This document shows positions 1-7,870 of a DNA stretch of 43,930 nt, piece by piece; positions within the stretch are counted from its first letter, which is position 1, and each line of letters starts with the position of its first letter. Where the stretch lies: contig JAZNSG010000018.1 of NCBI GenBank assembly GCA_045591035.1, positions 1 to 43,930 on the forward strand, in the 5' to 3' direction. The stretch is from SIG440 sp045591035 (GTDB lineage: Bacteria > Bacillota > Clostridia > Monoglobales > Monoglobaceae). The notes under the pieces are model-generated. The model searched no databases. It was not told where the DNA came from and was given only the letters and a program-made list of their open reading frames with translations. Made by a program: the position numbers and the translations under genes.

Positions 1-1
1 T

Positions 2-148
2 GAAATCAGCTATGTTCCAACAACTCTTACCGAGGTAACTGACCCAGAGGCTGTTAAGAACCTTGAAAAGCTTATTGACGCACTCGAAGATAATGACGAC
101 GTCCAAAACGTTTACCACACCTGGGATATGCCCGAGGAAGAGGAATAG
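2..148 (+). CDS. yebC: YebC/PmpR-family regulatory protein, C-terminal end (partial)
   Basis: Only the last 48 codons are in the window; the 5' end is outside. The tail contains VPTTLTEV, then LEKLIDALEDNDDVQNVYH, which is the very conserved C-terminus of the YebC/TACO1 family. Family members are cytosolic DNA- or ribosome-associated proteins; recent work on the family links them to translation of proline-rich stretches, older work to transcription. The protein ends in an acidic MPEEEE. A strong terminator follows 16 bases after the stop, so this is the end of its transcription unit. Confidence 0.88.
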   Translation, partial: EISYVPTTLTEVTDPEAVKNLEKLIDALEDNDDVQNVYHTWDMPEEEE

Positions 149-164
149 AGAATAAAATTTAACG

Positions 165-195
165 GGGTGAGTAAATTTACTCACCCTATTTTTTT
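165..195 (+). terminator. Rho-independent terminator of yebC
   Basis: A perfect 22-base palindrome at 165-186 (GGGTGAGTAAA paired with TTTACTCACCC) is followed by a run of T at 189-195. Confidence 0.85.
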
Positions 196-196
196 A

Positions 197-235
197 CAAA
201 AAAGACACCGACCTTTGTTTTCAGGTCGGTGTCTT
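197..235 (-). terminator. Rho-independent terminator of nrdD-nrdG
   Basis: Arms AAGACACCGACCT at 202-214 and AGGTCGGTGTCTT at 223-235 form a 13-bp stem. Read leftward the stem is followed by a T-rich stretch (197-201). It lies immediately downstream of the nrdG stop. Confidence 0.85.
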
Positions 236-239
236 AGCT

Positions 240-761
240 TTATTCCAGCCAAAGGACCGGCGTTTTTGCTTTTAAAGTTTTGGGCAGATTTAAAACACGT
301 TGGTTTTCAGAACCGCGGAATTTTAATCGAATGTTCTTTTTTGACAGGTCAAACTTACCATCCACAAGCACGTCGATAAGACTTAAAAGCTCGTCGGTTG
401 CTTCGCATCTTGGATGAGGCTCATCGTTCCACAGTCTTTCGATTGTAAAGCCGGTAAACGCCCAGATGTTTTTCTCCGGATAGGCCTCACGGACTCTTTT
501 GACAAACGGCAAAAGCGCTCTTTGGTTTTCCGGCTCAAAGGGCTCTCCTCCAAGAAGCGTCAAACCATGGATGTAGCTGGCCCCGAGCATTTTGAGAATT
601 TTATCCTCTACTTCTTTGGTGAATGGCTCGCCATAACAAAAGTCCCAGGTCTGAGGCTGAAAGCAACCCTCGCACCGATTTGTGCAGCCCGAAACGAAAA
701 GGGTGACACGCACCCCCTCGCCATTGGCAATATCACAGTTTTTTATCTCTGCGTAATACAT
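240..761 (-). CDS. nrdG: Anaerobic ribonucleotide reductase activating protein NrdG
   Basis: 173-residue radical-SAM activase that uses a [4Fe-4S] cluster and S-adenosylmethionine to put the glycyl radical on NrdD. The cluster-binding cysteines are visible as C26-x3-C30-x2-C33 (CTNRCEGC), the spacing typical of glycyl-radical activases. A GGEP motif follows, which in this family contacts the SAM amino group. The size is normal for NrdG. Its ATG lies one base after the nrdD stop, with an AGAAAGG ribosome binding site inside the end of nrdD, so the two are co-transcribed and probably translationally coupled. It is cytosolic and works only without oxygen, which supports an anaerobic host. Confidence 0.95.
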   Translation of the reverse strand: MYYAEIKNCDIANGEGVRVTLFVSGCTNRCEGCFQPQTWDFCYGEPFTKEVEDKILKMLGASYIHGLTLLGGEPFEPENQRALLPFVKRVREAYPEKNIWAFTGFTIERLWNDEPHPRCEATDELLSLIDVLVDGKFDLSKKNIRLKFRGSENQRVLNLPKTLKAKTPVLWLE

Positions 762-762
762 T

Positions 763-2937
763 TTATAAATGGAGCACCCTTTCTCTTATTTCCTGAGTTC
801 TGCCCTGATTCCAGTACTGAGTGCCAATATAACCGCAGGTGCGGCGTGCAACATTCATCTTGTCCTGGTCGTTGTTGCCACAGTTTGGGCATTCCCAGGT
901 GAGCTTGCCGTCTTTTTCGACAATCTGGATTTCACCGTCATAACCACATATCTGGCAGTAATCGGACTTTGTGTTAAGCTCGGCATAAATGATGTTGTCG
1001 TAGATAAACTTCATAACTTCAAGTACAGCAGGGATATTATTCTGCATATTGGGGACTTCCACATAACTGATTGCACCTCCCGGTGAAAGATGCTGGAACT
1101 GCGCTTCGAACTTAAGCTTTTCAAACGCATCAATTTCTTCGGTAACATGAACGTGATAGCTGTTGGTGATATAACCCTTGTCGGTAACACCTTTGATGAT
1201 ACCAAACCTCTTCTGAAGACACTTTGCAAATTTATAAGTAGTAGACTCAAGCGGTGTGCCGTAGAGACTGAAGTCAATGTTGTGCTCTGCCTTCCATTCG
1301 CGGCAAGCGGCATTCATCTTTTCCATTACATCAAGGGCAAAAGGCGTAGCTTCAGGGTCAGTATGGCTCTTGCCGGTCATGTATTTTACACATTCATAAA
1401 GTCCTGCATAACCAAGGGAAATGGTGGAGTAGCCACCAAAAAGAAGCTTGTCTATAGGCTCGCCCTTTTTAAGACGTGCGAGTGCACCATACTGCCAAAG
1501 GATAGGAGCAGCATCAGAGAGTGTGCCTTTTAGTCTTTCGTGGCGGCACATAAGCGCACGATGGCAAAGCTCAAGCCTTTCGTCAAAAATCTTCCAGAAT
1601 TTCTCTTTGTCGCCGCCTGATGAAAGCGCTACGTCAACAAGGTTGATGGTAACAACGCCCTGATTGAAGCGACCGTAATACTTGGGATTTCCGTTTTCAT
1701 CAACATAAGTTGTAAGGAAGCTGCGGCAGCCCATACAGGTATAGCACTGACCGTTGCCGTTTTTGTCTACCTTTAGTTCGAGCATCTTCTTTTCTGAAAT
1801 ATAGTCAGGAACCATACGTTTTGCGGTACATTTAGCCGCAAGCTCGGTAAGATACCAGTACTTTGAGTTCTCGTGGATGTTGTCTTCTTCCAGCACATAT
1901 ATAAGCTTTGGGAATGCTGGTGTAACCCAGATGCCCTTTTCATTTTTAACGCCCTGATATCTTTGGATAAGTACTTCTTCAATAATCATCGCAAGGTCGT
2001 TGCGGGTCTGCTCGTCTTTTGCCTCGCCAAGATACATAAATACGGTAATAAATGGTGCCTGGCCATTTGTGGTAAGAAGTGTCACAACCTGATACTGAAT
2101 GGTCTGTACGCCCTTGCGGATTTCTTCGCGGACACGTTTTTCGGCCATCTCGGCAAGTTGCTCCTCAGAAATTTCGATGCCCAGGTTTGCCATTTCTTCT
2201 TTTATTGCACGACGGAACTTTTCGCGCGAAACCTGCACGAATGGCGCAAGGTGAGTAAGCGAAATTGACTGACCACCATACTGATTTGATGCAACCTGTG
2301 CAATAATTTGTGTTGCAATATTGCAGGCGATTGAAAAGCTGTGAGGTCTTTCGATTAAAGTTCCGGTGATAACGGTGCCGTTTTGAAGCATATCTTCAAG
2401 GTTAACCAAGTCACAGTTATGCATATGCTGAGCGAAGTAGTCAGAATCGTGGAAGTGGATAATACCTTCGTTGTGGGCGTCTACTATATCTTTAGGCAAA
2501 AGGATACGATTTGTTATGTCCTTCGAAACCTCGCCCGCCATATAGTCACGCTGGGTAGAGTTAACCACTGGGTTTTTGTTGGCATTTTCCTGTTTTGCTT
2601 CTTCGTTGCAGCACTCAATCAAAGAGAGAATTTTGTTGTCAGTAGTGTTGCTTTTACGAGCTAACGAACGGACATAACGGTAAGTAATGTAGTTTTTTGC
2701 TACTTCAAAAGCGCCATGAGCCATAATCTTTTTTTCCACAAGGTCCTGAATTTCTTCAACAGAGGGAGCTCTGCCGAGTGCCTCGCAGGCGATAACAACC
2801 GACTCGGTAATACGCTTTATCTGAAGCTCGGTCATACGGTCGTTTTCGTCTACAGATTCATTAGCTTTTGTTATAGCAATAAGTATTTTTTCCTCATTAA
2901 AGGTTTCTTCTGCTCCGTTTCTTTTTATGATTTTCAT
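763..2937 (-). CDS. nrdD: Anaerobic (class III) ribonucleoside-triphosphate reductase NrdD
   Basis: 724-residue glycyl-radical enzyme that reduces ribonucleoside triphosphates to deoxynucleotides. Start chosen at the ATG preceded by AGAGGAAAAAGCC; an in-frame upstream ATG would add 13 residues but lacks a good binding site. The N-terminal ~90 residues (IIKRNGAEETFNEEKI onward) are an ATP-cone allosteric domain. Near the C-terminus there are two CxxC pairs (CQIC and CPNC) for structural zinc, then RRTCGYIG, whose last glycine (about residue 705) is the radical site. Forms an operon with nrdG. The promoter region carries paired NrdR boxes (annotated separately), so repression by NrdR when dNTPs are plentiful is expected. 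Confidence 0.96.
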   Translation of the reverse strand: MKIIKRNGAEETFNEEKILIAITKANESVDENDRMTELQIKRITESVVIACEALGRAPSVEEIQDLVEKKIMAHGAFEVAKNYITYRYVRSLARKSNTTDNKILSLIECCNEEAKQENANKNPVVNSTQRDYMAGEVSKDITNRILLPKDIVDAHNEGIIHFHDSDYFAQHMHNCDLVNLEDMLQNGTVITGTLIERPHSFSIACNIATQIIAQVASNQYGGQSISLTHLAPFVQVSREKFRRAIKEEMANLGIEISEEQLAEMAEKRVREEIRKGVQTIQYQVVTLLTTNGQAPFITVFMYLGEAKDEQTRNDLAMIIEEVLIQRYQGVKNEKGIWVTPAFPKLIYVLEEDNIHENSKYWYLTELAAKCTAKRMVPDYISEKKMLELKVDKNGNGQCYTCMGCRSFLTTYVDENGNPKYYGRFNQGVVTINLVDVALSSGGDKEKFWKIFDERLELCHRALMCRHERLKGTLSDAAPILWQYGALARLKKGEPIDKLLFGGYSTISLGYAGLYECVKYMTGKSHTDPEATPFALDVMEKMNAACREWKAEHNIDFSLYGTPLESTTYKFAKCLQKRFGIIKGVTDKGYITNSYHVHVTEEIDAFEKLKFEAQFQHLSPGGAISYVEVPNMQNNIPAVLEVMKFIYDNIIYAELNTKSDYCQICGYDGEIQIVEKDGKLTWECPNCGNNDQDKMNVARRTCGYIGTQYWNQGRTQEIRERVLHL

Positions 2938-2970
2938 GGCTTTTTCCTCTCTTTCCGTTCTTTTAAAGGA

Positions 2971-2986
2971 ACACAATATCTTGTGT
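2971..2986 (-). promoter_or_regulatory. NrdR box, proximal
   Basis: ACACAATATCTTGTGT matches the 16-bp NrdR operator consensus (acaCwAtATaTwGtgt) almost perfectly. It lies in the nrdD leader. NrdR is the ATP/dATP-sensing repressor of ribonucleotide reductase genes; its own gene is not in this window. Confidence 0.8.
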
Positions 2987-3002
2987 TTTTTTAAAAGTGT
3001 AA

Positions 3003-3018
3003 TACCATTATATAGTAA
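3003..3018 (-). promoter_or_regulatory. NrdR box, distal, overlapping the -10 element
   Basis: TACCATTATATAGTAA is a weaker match, mainly in the TATAGT half. Its centre is 32 bp from that of the proximal box, the spacing usual for paired NrdR boxes, and it covers the -10 hexamer at 3007-3012. Confidence 0.65.
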
Positions 3019-3035
3019 AAAACTAGAGGTGTCAA
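3007..3035 (-). promoter_or_regulatory. Sigma-A promoter of nrdD-nrdG
   Basis: On the minus strand TTGACA (complement of 3030-3035), a 17-bp spacer, then TATAAT (complement of 3007-3012). Both hexamers are perfect consensus. Transcription should start near 3000. Confidence 0.85.
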
Positions 3036-3074
3036 GTGGATTCGGGGAAATTTTGTCGAAAAATAAAAAAAATT

Positions 3075-3114
3075 TTTACAAAAAAAGCAAAAGCCCCATC
3101 ATTGGGGCTTTTGC
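3075..3114 (-). terminator. Rho-independent terminator of the exonuclease III gene
   Basis: Arms GCAAAAGCCCC at 3087-3097 and GGGGCTTTTGC at 3104-3114. Leftward the stem runs into a T tract (3080-3086). It sits just after the stop of the leftward exonuclease gene. Confidence 0.85.
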
Positions 3115-3136
3115 GCAAGAATTGAAAATTTAAATA

Positions 3137-3892
3137 CTAAAATTCGAACTCTATTGACACCGGACAATGGTCTGAGCCGAAGATATCAGAGTGTATTTTT
3201 GAGTCCGAAATCTTGTCTTTTAATGAATCTGACACAATAAAATAGTCTATACGCCAACCTGCATTTTTTTCTCTGGCATGGAACCGATAGCTCCACCAGG
3301 AATATGCATCCTTTAAATCAGGATAAAGATGACGGAAACTGTCGCAAAAGCCGGAAGATAAAAGCCGGGTCATTTTTTCGCGTTCCTCGTCAGTAAAACC
3401 TGCATTTTTGCAATTGGTTTTGGGGTTTTTCAGGTCAATCTCCTTGTGAGCAACATTAAGGTCGCCACAAAGGACAACCGGCTTGGTGCTGTCAAGGGAT
3501 TTGAGATAGCTTAAAAATGCATCTTCCCATTCCATGCGATAGGGAAGTCTTGCAAGTTCGTTTTGCGAATTGGGAGTGTAGCAAGTCACAAAAAAGAAAT
3601 CTTCAAATTCCAAAGTTATAACTCTTCCCTCGTGGTCGTGCTCGGGGATTCCTATGCCATAGCTTACCGAAAGGGGTTCTTTTTTAGTAAAAACTGCTGT
3701 GCCCGAATAACCTTTTTTATCGGCACTGTTCCAGTATTGGTGGTAACCGTCTGCCAAAACTTCGGCCTGAGATGGGTGCATTTTTGTTTCCTGCAAGGCA
3801 AAGATATCTGCATCAAAAGCTTTAAAAATATCTAAAAATCCTTTGTTAAGGCAGGCCCTAAGACCATTTACATTCCAAGATACAAACTTCAT
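3137..3892 (-). CDS. xth: Exodeoxyribonuclease III / AP endonuclease (ExoA/Xth)
   Basis: 251-residue Mg-dependent DNA repair enzyme that cuts abasic sites and trims 3' ends in base excision repair. All family landmarks are visible: SWNVNG (N7), LQETK (E35, metal ligand), CYTPNSQ (Y105), CGDLNV (D144 and N146), WRIDYF (D216) and GSDHCP (D241-H242, general base). Length is normal. It is the distal gene of a leftward pair with the penicillin-binding protein; the ATG is 14 bases from the upstream gene's stop, with an AGGA-type site (revcomp AAAGGATAATCCTT) overlapping that junction. Confidence 0.95.
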   Translation of the reverse strand: MKFVSWNVNGLRACLNKGFLDIFKAFDADIFALQETKMHPSQAEVLADGYHQYWNSADKKGYSGTAVFTKKEPLSVSYGIGIPEHDHEGRVITLEFEDFFFVTCYTPNSQNELARLPYRMEWEDAFLSYLKSLDSTKPVVLCGDLNVAHKEIDLKNPKTNCKNAGFTDEEREKMTRLLSSGFCDSFRHLYPDLKDAYSWWSYRFHAREKNAGWRIDYFIVSDSLKDKISDSKIHSDIFGSDHCPVSIEFEF

Positions 3893-3906
3893 AAGGATTA
3901 TCCTTT

Positions 3907-6108
3907 CTAAGCAGCAGGCTTGACTATTGTTTGAGTATCTTCAGGTGCTTCGGCAATCTCTTCACCGGGGACTGTGATTTCGTCAGGTACATCTGCTGCA
4001 TTTTTTTGTGCAGCAAGCTCCTCTTCAGAGAGGTGGGGGTCCTTGCAAGTCTTTGTCGGGGCGTTCTTTGAAATGAACCAGCAGGAAGAAACATCTTCGC
4101 CGCAATGCTCACCCGGAAGGAGACCCGTAAGGGTGCAGTAAGAAATATACTTTGTACCAACAGGCGCTTTAGGGGTAATATTTGCTTTGCCCTGGTTTAT
4201 TTTTGTCATAACTGCCCTCCAAACAGGGATGCAAGGGTTGCCGGAAGCCGTAATGGGCCGGGGCTGGTCATAGCCATACCATACCGACGCCACATAATGT
4301 GGGGTATAGCCTACAAACAAACGGTCGTGATTGTCCGAGGTTGTACCGGTTTTTCCTGCCGTAAACATACCTGATGCAAGCTGTGCACCGCCACCTGTAC
4401 CACTTGTTACAACTTCTTTAAGAAGCATGGAGGTGACGAATGCAGTTTCTTCGCTCATAGCTATCTTTGAATGTGTTTCGTCGGTAAGAATCAGGTTGTC
4501 CTGGGCGTCATAAACCGCTGTGTAGCAATATGGTTTTGAATATATACCACGGTTTGCAAAAGGTACATAAGCAGCTGTAAGCTCAAGCACCGATATGCCG
4601 TGTGTAACGCCACCAAGCGCCAACTGTGAAAGTCCTATGTCTGAATAAACTTTGCCGTCTGCGCCTGTCTCGTGCTTTACAAGCGAGGTTATACCAAGCT
4701 TTCTGGTAAGGAAATCAAAGGAATAGTCAGCGCCCATTTCGTTTAAAATCTGTACCGGTATAGTGTTAAGAGAACGCCTGAGCGCTACTCGCACCGAAAC
4801 ATCACTATTAAATTTATGGTCATAGTTTCGGGGAGTCCAGTCGCCGTAAGAAATAGCTTTGTCCTCGTAGATATCACCGGGGGTTATAATCCCTTTTTCA
4901 AATGCAGGGGCATAAACTCCGATTGGCTTTATGGTAGAGCCGGGTTGACGAAGAGTCTGTGCTGCACGGTTAAGAACAAGATTGCCCGGCTTTTTGCCGA
5001 TGCCGCCCACAAGGCCTTTTATCTGCCCGGTCTTGGGGTCTAAAATTGCGATGGATGCCTGAGCCGGCTTGTCACCGGTAGCATTTGGGAAGTTATCAGG
5101 ATTTTCAAAAACCTCTTCTGCCGCTGCCTGAACGCCAGGGTCAACGGTAGAAACTATACGAAGCCCCCCGGAATACAGCATTTTGTTTGCCAGAGTTTTT
5201 GAGTAGCCTTTTTCCATAAGGCCGTCGATAACTTCATTTATAAGATAGTCGGTAAAATACGAATCTATACGTCCGGTCTCTATTGTTTCGGGGTCAAATT
5301 CAGAGAAGCTTAGCTTAAACGCCTTGGCTTCGTCGTGTTCTTCCTGAGTGATAAACCCTAAATCAAGCATCTTCGAAAGTACAATCTCTTGTTTTTCCTT
5401 GTTCTTTTCGGGGTTTGTAAGCGGATCATAGAGTGATGGGTACTGAGTTATACCTGCGATTGATGCACACTCGGCAAGATTAAGCTTGGAAACAGGTCTT
5501 CCGAAAAAGTTGTGCGAAGCCGCCTGAACACCATAACAGCCTTGCGAAAGGTAGATAGAATTTAAATAAAGCTCTAAGATTTTGTCCTTTTCGATTTTGC
5601 GCTCTAAGCTTATAGCAGTAGAAATCTCGCGGAATTTGCGGGCTGCTGTACGCTCTCTTTGGTTGGTGATGTTTTTTACAAGCTGTTGGGTAATGGTGCT
5701 TCCACCAAAGGAGGTTGGCTGACCGGTGAGCTTATTTTTAATAAATACAAAAAATGCTTTTGCCGTACGCCTTAAATCAAAACCATTGTGAGAATAGAAT
5801 CTTTCGTCCTCGATAGCCACCATTGCGTTTTTCATATTCTCGGGGATGTCTTTAAAATCAACCCAAATCCGGTTTTGCTCGGAAGACAGGGTTGTGTAAG
5901 TTTTCTCGTTGCCCTGGTCATCAATGTAGCATACCAAAGACGAACTATCAAGGGTCAAAGATTCGATATCCAAGTCATTTGCAAGACCAAAAAGACCAAA
6001 AAATGAGCATACTGCAAGAACCAACAAAACAGCGATGCCAAACCCTATGGTAACAGAAAAAACCTTAGCGAATATTTTGATATATGGATTGTTTTTCATA
6101 GACTCCAT
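3907..6108 (-). CDS. ponA: Class A penicillin-binding protein (PBP1A type), bifunctional peptidoglycan synthase
   Basis: 733 residues. Polymerises lipid II glycan chains and cross-links peptides outside the membrane. A short cytoplasmic tail is followed by a membrane anchor (about 16-40). The GT51 glycosyltransferase shows EDERFY (catalytic E100) and GGSTITQQ (135-142). The transpeptidase shows S391-T-I-K394 (acylated serine), SLN at 446-448 and KTGT at 586-589. The tail from about 640 has four cysteines (around 656-683) that could form disulfides outside the cell, then an acidic, proline-rich end. Start chosen at the ATG after AGAAAGG; the next in-frame ATG nine bases on, after GGAG, is equally plausible, while the longest frame adds 13 residues without support. 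Confidence 0.93.
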   Translation of the reverse strand: MESMKNNPYIKIFAKVFSVTIGFGIAVLLVLAVCSFFGLFGLANDLDIESLTLDSSSLVCYIDDQGNEKTYTTLSSEQNRIWVDFKDIPENMKNAMVAIEDERFYSHNGFDLRRTAKAFFVFIKNKLTGQPTSFGGSTITQQLVKNITNQRERTAARKFREISTAISLERKIEKDKILELYLNSIYLSQGCYGVQAASHNFFGRPVSKLNLAECASIAGITQYPSLYDPLTNPEKNKEKQEIVLSKMLDLGFITQEEHDEAKAFKLSFSEFDPETIETGRIDSYFTDYLINEVIDGLMEKGYSKTLANKMLYSGGLRIVSTVDPGVQAAAEEVFENPDNFPNATGDKPAQASIAILDPKTGQIKGLVGGIGKKPGNLVLNRAAQTLRQPGSTIKPIGVYAPAFEKGIITPGDIYEDKAISYGDWTPRNYDHKFNSDVSVRVALRRSLNTIPVQILNEMGADYSFDFLTRKLGITSLVKHETGADGKVYSDIGLSQLALGGVTHGISVLELTAAYVPFANRGIYSKPYCYTAVYDAQDNLILTDETHSKIAMSEETAFVTSMLLKEVVTSGTGGGAQLASGMFTAGKTGTTSDNHDRLFVGYTPHYVASVWYGYDQPRPITASGNPCIPVWRAVMTKINQGKANITPKAPVGTKYISYCTLTGLLPGEHCGEDVSSCWFISKNAPTKTCKDPHLSEEELAAQKNAADVPDEITVPGEEIAEAPEDTQTIVKPAA

Positions 6109-6312
6109 AGCCTTTCTACCCACAATTATTAAACAAAGGTTACACACTTATCCATGGGCAGGTAAGTGGCAGATTAAAAATTTTAGCCTTTGCAGACAAA
6201 GGTTACATTAGTAATATAAATGGTATAAAACCCAAATTTTGGGGAAAACTTGATATAAAAGCCTTTTACATATGGGTTATTTCGCCCAGAATGCTTAAGA
6301 AGGAGAATATTT

Positions 6313-6708
6313 ATGATTAAATCAGTAGTTAAGTTTTCGATAGTTTTTATTCTGACTGCACTTATGGCGATATGTGCGACGAGTACTGCTTATATTGTAA
6401 CCAAAAAAGTAATAAATTCAGGCGATGATGCAGTTAAACAAGGGACACATGCCCCGGTTGATGCCGCACAAGCGGCAGAAAAAGAGGCTTTGGAGGCAAA
6501 AGCCTTGGTGCCTGACTATTATACAGTAAGGCTTGAAGGCGAAACCTTGGGGGTATATGCCGCCTTCTCAGAAAGAGAGGATTTTTTGTATAACGCCGAA
6601 ATCTATAGAACGAACCTTTCGGCCGAGGATATAAGGCTGCTTACATCAGGTGTAAGACTGCAAAACCATGCTGAACTCACTAGTTTTATCGAAGATTATA
6701 CAAGCTAG
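6313..6708 (+). CDS. Small membrane-anchored protein with BofC C-terminal-like domain
   Basis: 131 residues with a clear AAGGAG site. One membrane segment (about 7-28) is followed by an acidic/alanine-rich linker (40-70) and a 60-residue domain: YYTVRLEGETLGVYAAF, then LSAEDIRLLTSGV and a terminal FIEDYTS. That ending pattern recurs in clostridial sporulation proteins resembling the C-terminal domain of BofC, an inhibitor of the SpoIVB protease in the sigma-K checkpoint of Bacillus. The link is my recognition of a family pattern, not a search result. Its neighbour is the spore protease gpr, which fits a role in sporulation. Confidence 0.6.
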   Translation: MIKSVVKFSIVFILTALMAICATSTAYIVTKKVINSGDDAVKQGTHAPVDAAQAAEKEALEAKALVPDYYTVRLEGETLGVYAAFSEREDFLYNAEIYRTNLSAEDIRLLTSGVRLQNHAELTSFIEDYTS

Positions 6709-6727
6709 GCTCCTCGCTTGTATTTTA
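6700..6727 (+). terminator. Weak terminator-like hairpin between the BofC-like gene and gpr
   Basis: ACAAGC (6700-6705) pairs with GCTTGT (6716-6721) and is followed by ATTTTA. The hairpin overlaps the stop codon. The six-bp stem is short, so it may only attenuate. Confidence 0.35.
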
Positions 6728-6796
6728 GCACAAAGTGGTTTTAGTGTCAAGCAAGACGAAAATTTGAAAGAAAAATGTAAAGAAAGGGAGAGCGAG

Positions 6797-7780
6797 ATGC
6801 CATTTAGCAAAAGGACCGACCTCGCGCTTGAGGCAAGGGAGCTTTATTTTGAAACGTCAAAGCTTCGAGAAGATATAGACGGGGTAATTGCCCAAGAGGA
6901 AAATGGAGAATACAGCATAAAAATAAGCAGAGTGCGGATAACAAACAAAAATGGCGAAGACGCTTTGGGAAAAGGTCAGGGAACTTATGTAACCATTGAA
7001 CTTCCAAAAGATACCGAGTTTAGTCAGGAGACCTTTGAAGAAGCCTGTCGGGTTTTAGCTAAAGAGCTGTGTGGAGTTATTACAGATAAGCCTGAGGGGA
7101 CAGTGCTGGTTTTGGGACTTGGAAACCGCGGAATAACGGCGGATGCTCTTGGACCAAAAGCGGTGGACTCGGTTTTGGTGACGCGGCATCTTTTAGAATA
7201 TATGCCAGAAGAAATAGATGAAAGGCTGAGGTCGGTTTGCGCTATATCCCCGGGTGTGCTTGGGATAACGGGCGTTGAAACGGGTGAGATTGTAAAAGGC
7301 ATTTGCGAGAGGGTAAAGCCTCGTATGGTGATCGCAATTGATGCCCTTTGCTCAAGACGAATGGAACGGGTAAATAACACCATTCAGCTTGCAGACACGG
7401 GGATTGTTCCGGGAGCAGGAATAGGAAACCGCCGGATGGCTATAAACGAGGAAAGCCTGGGAATACCCGTGATTGCGGTGGGTGTGCCAACGGTTGTTGA
7501 TGCCGCAACAATTGCAGGCGACACCATTGACAGGCTTATTGAGGAAATGAAAGCTTCGGCAAAAGAAGAAAGTCCGATTTTTAAACTGCTTACGACCGTC
7601 GCGGACGAGGACAAATACAGCGTAATAAAAGAGGTGCTTAGCCCAGACTGCCATGATTTTGTAGTTACGCCAAAGGAGGTTGATTCGGCAGTAGAAAATA
7701 TTTCAAAAATAATTGCAAACGGAATAAATATAGCGCTTCACGATGGCATAACACTTAGTGATATAAACAGATACAAATAA
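6797..7780 (+). CDS. gpr: Germination protease GPR (spore protease)
   Basis: 327-residue aspartic-type endoprotease that degrades small acid-soluble spore proteins at germination, freeing DNA and amino acids. Start set at the ATG six bases after GGGAG; the open frame extends upstream but homologous sequence begins here. The zymogen cleavage site is visible as KRTD-LALEA, so a propeptide of only eight residues would be removed (about 15 in Bacillus). Other family blocks: GLGNRGITADALGP (substrate/active site region), ETGEI, IAIDAL and PGAGIGNRR. GPR is made in the forespore, normally under sigma-F/sigma-G, but I could not identify a convincing promoter of that class upstream. Confidence 0.93.
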   Translation: MPFSKRTDLALEARELYFETSKLREDIDGVIAQEENGEYSIKISRVRITNKNGEDALGKGQGTYVTIELPKDTEFSQETFEEACRVLAKELCGVITDKPEGTVLVLGLGNRGITADALGPKAVDSVLVTRHLLEYMPEEIDERLRSVCAISPGVLGITGVETGEIVKGICERVKPRMVIAIDALCSRRMERVNNTIQLADTGIVPGAGIGNRRMAINEESLGIPVIAVGVPTVVDAATIAGDTIDRLIEEMKASAKEESPIFKLLTTVADEDKYSVIKEVLSPDCHDFVVTPKEVDSAVENISKIIANGINIALHDGITLSDINRYK

Positions 7781-7789
7781 AAATATATA

Positions 7790-7818
7790 TTGTAAAAACT
7801 ATCGAGATGTGATACAAT
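7790..7818 (+). promoter_or_regulatory. Promoter of the DUF1385-prmC operon
   Basis: TTGTAA (7790-7795), 17-bp spacer, TACAAT (7813-7818). Expected start of transcription near 7825. Confidence 0.6.
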
Positions 7819-7825
7819 TATCCTT

Positions 7826-7848
7826 AAGGCGGTGCGGCCGCCTTTTCT
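7826..7848 (+). terminator. GC-rich hairpin with T-rich tail ahead of DUF1385 (gpr terminator or 5' leader element)
   Basis: AAGGCGG (7826-7832) pairs with CCGCCTT (7838-7844) around a TGCGG loop, followed by TTCTT. It could end gpr transcripts. It also sits exactly at the predicted 5' end of the DUF1385 transcript. Confidence 0.55.
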
Positions 7849-7870
7849 TGCGAAAGGTAGGATAATTGAT

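Noticed and set aside
414..902. 162-codon plus-strand frame over nrdG/nrdD
   Set aside because: Antisense shadow of two confidently identified genes; no start signal or family features.
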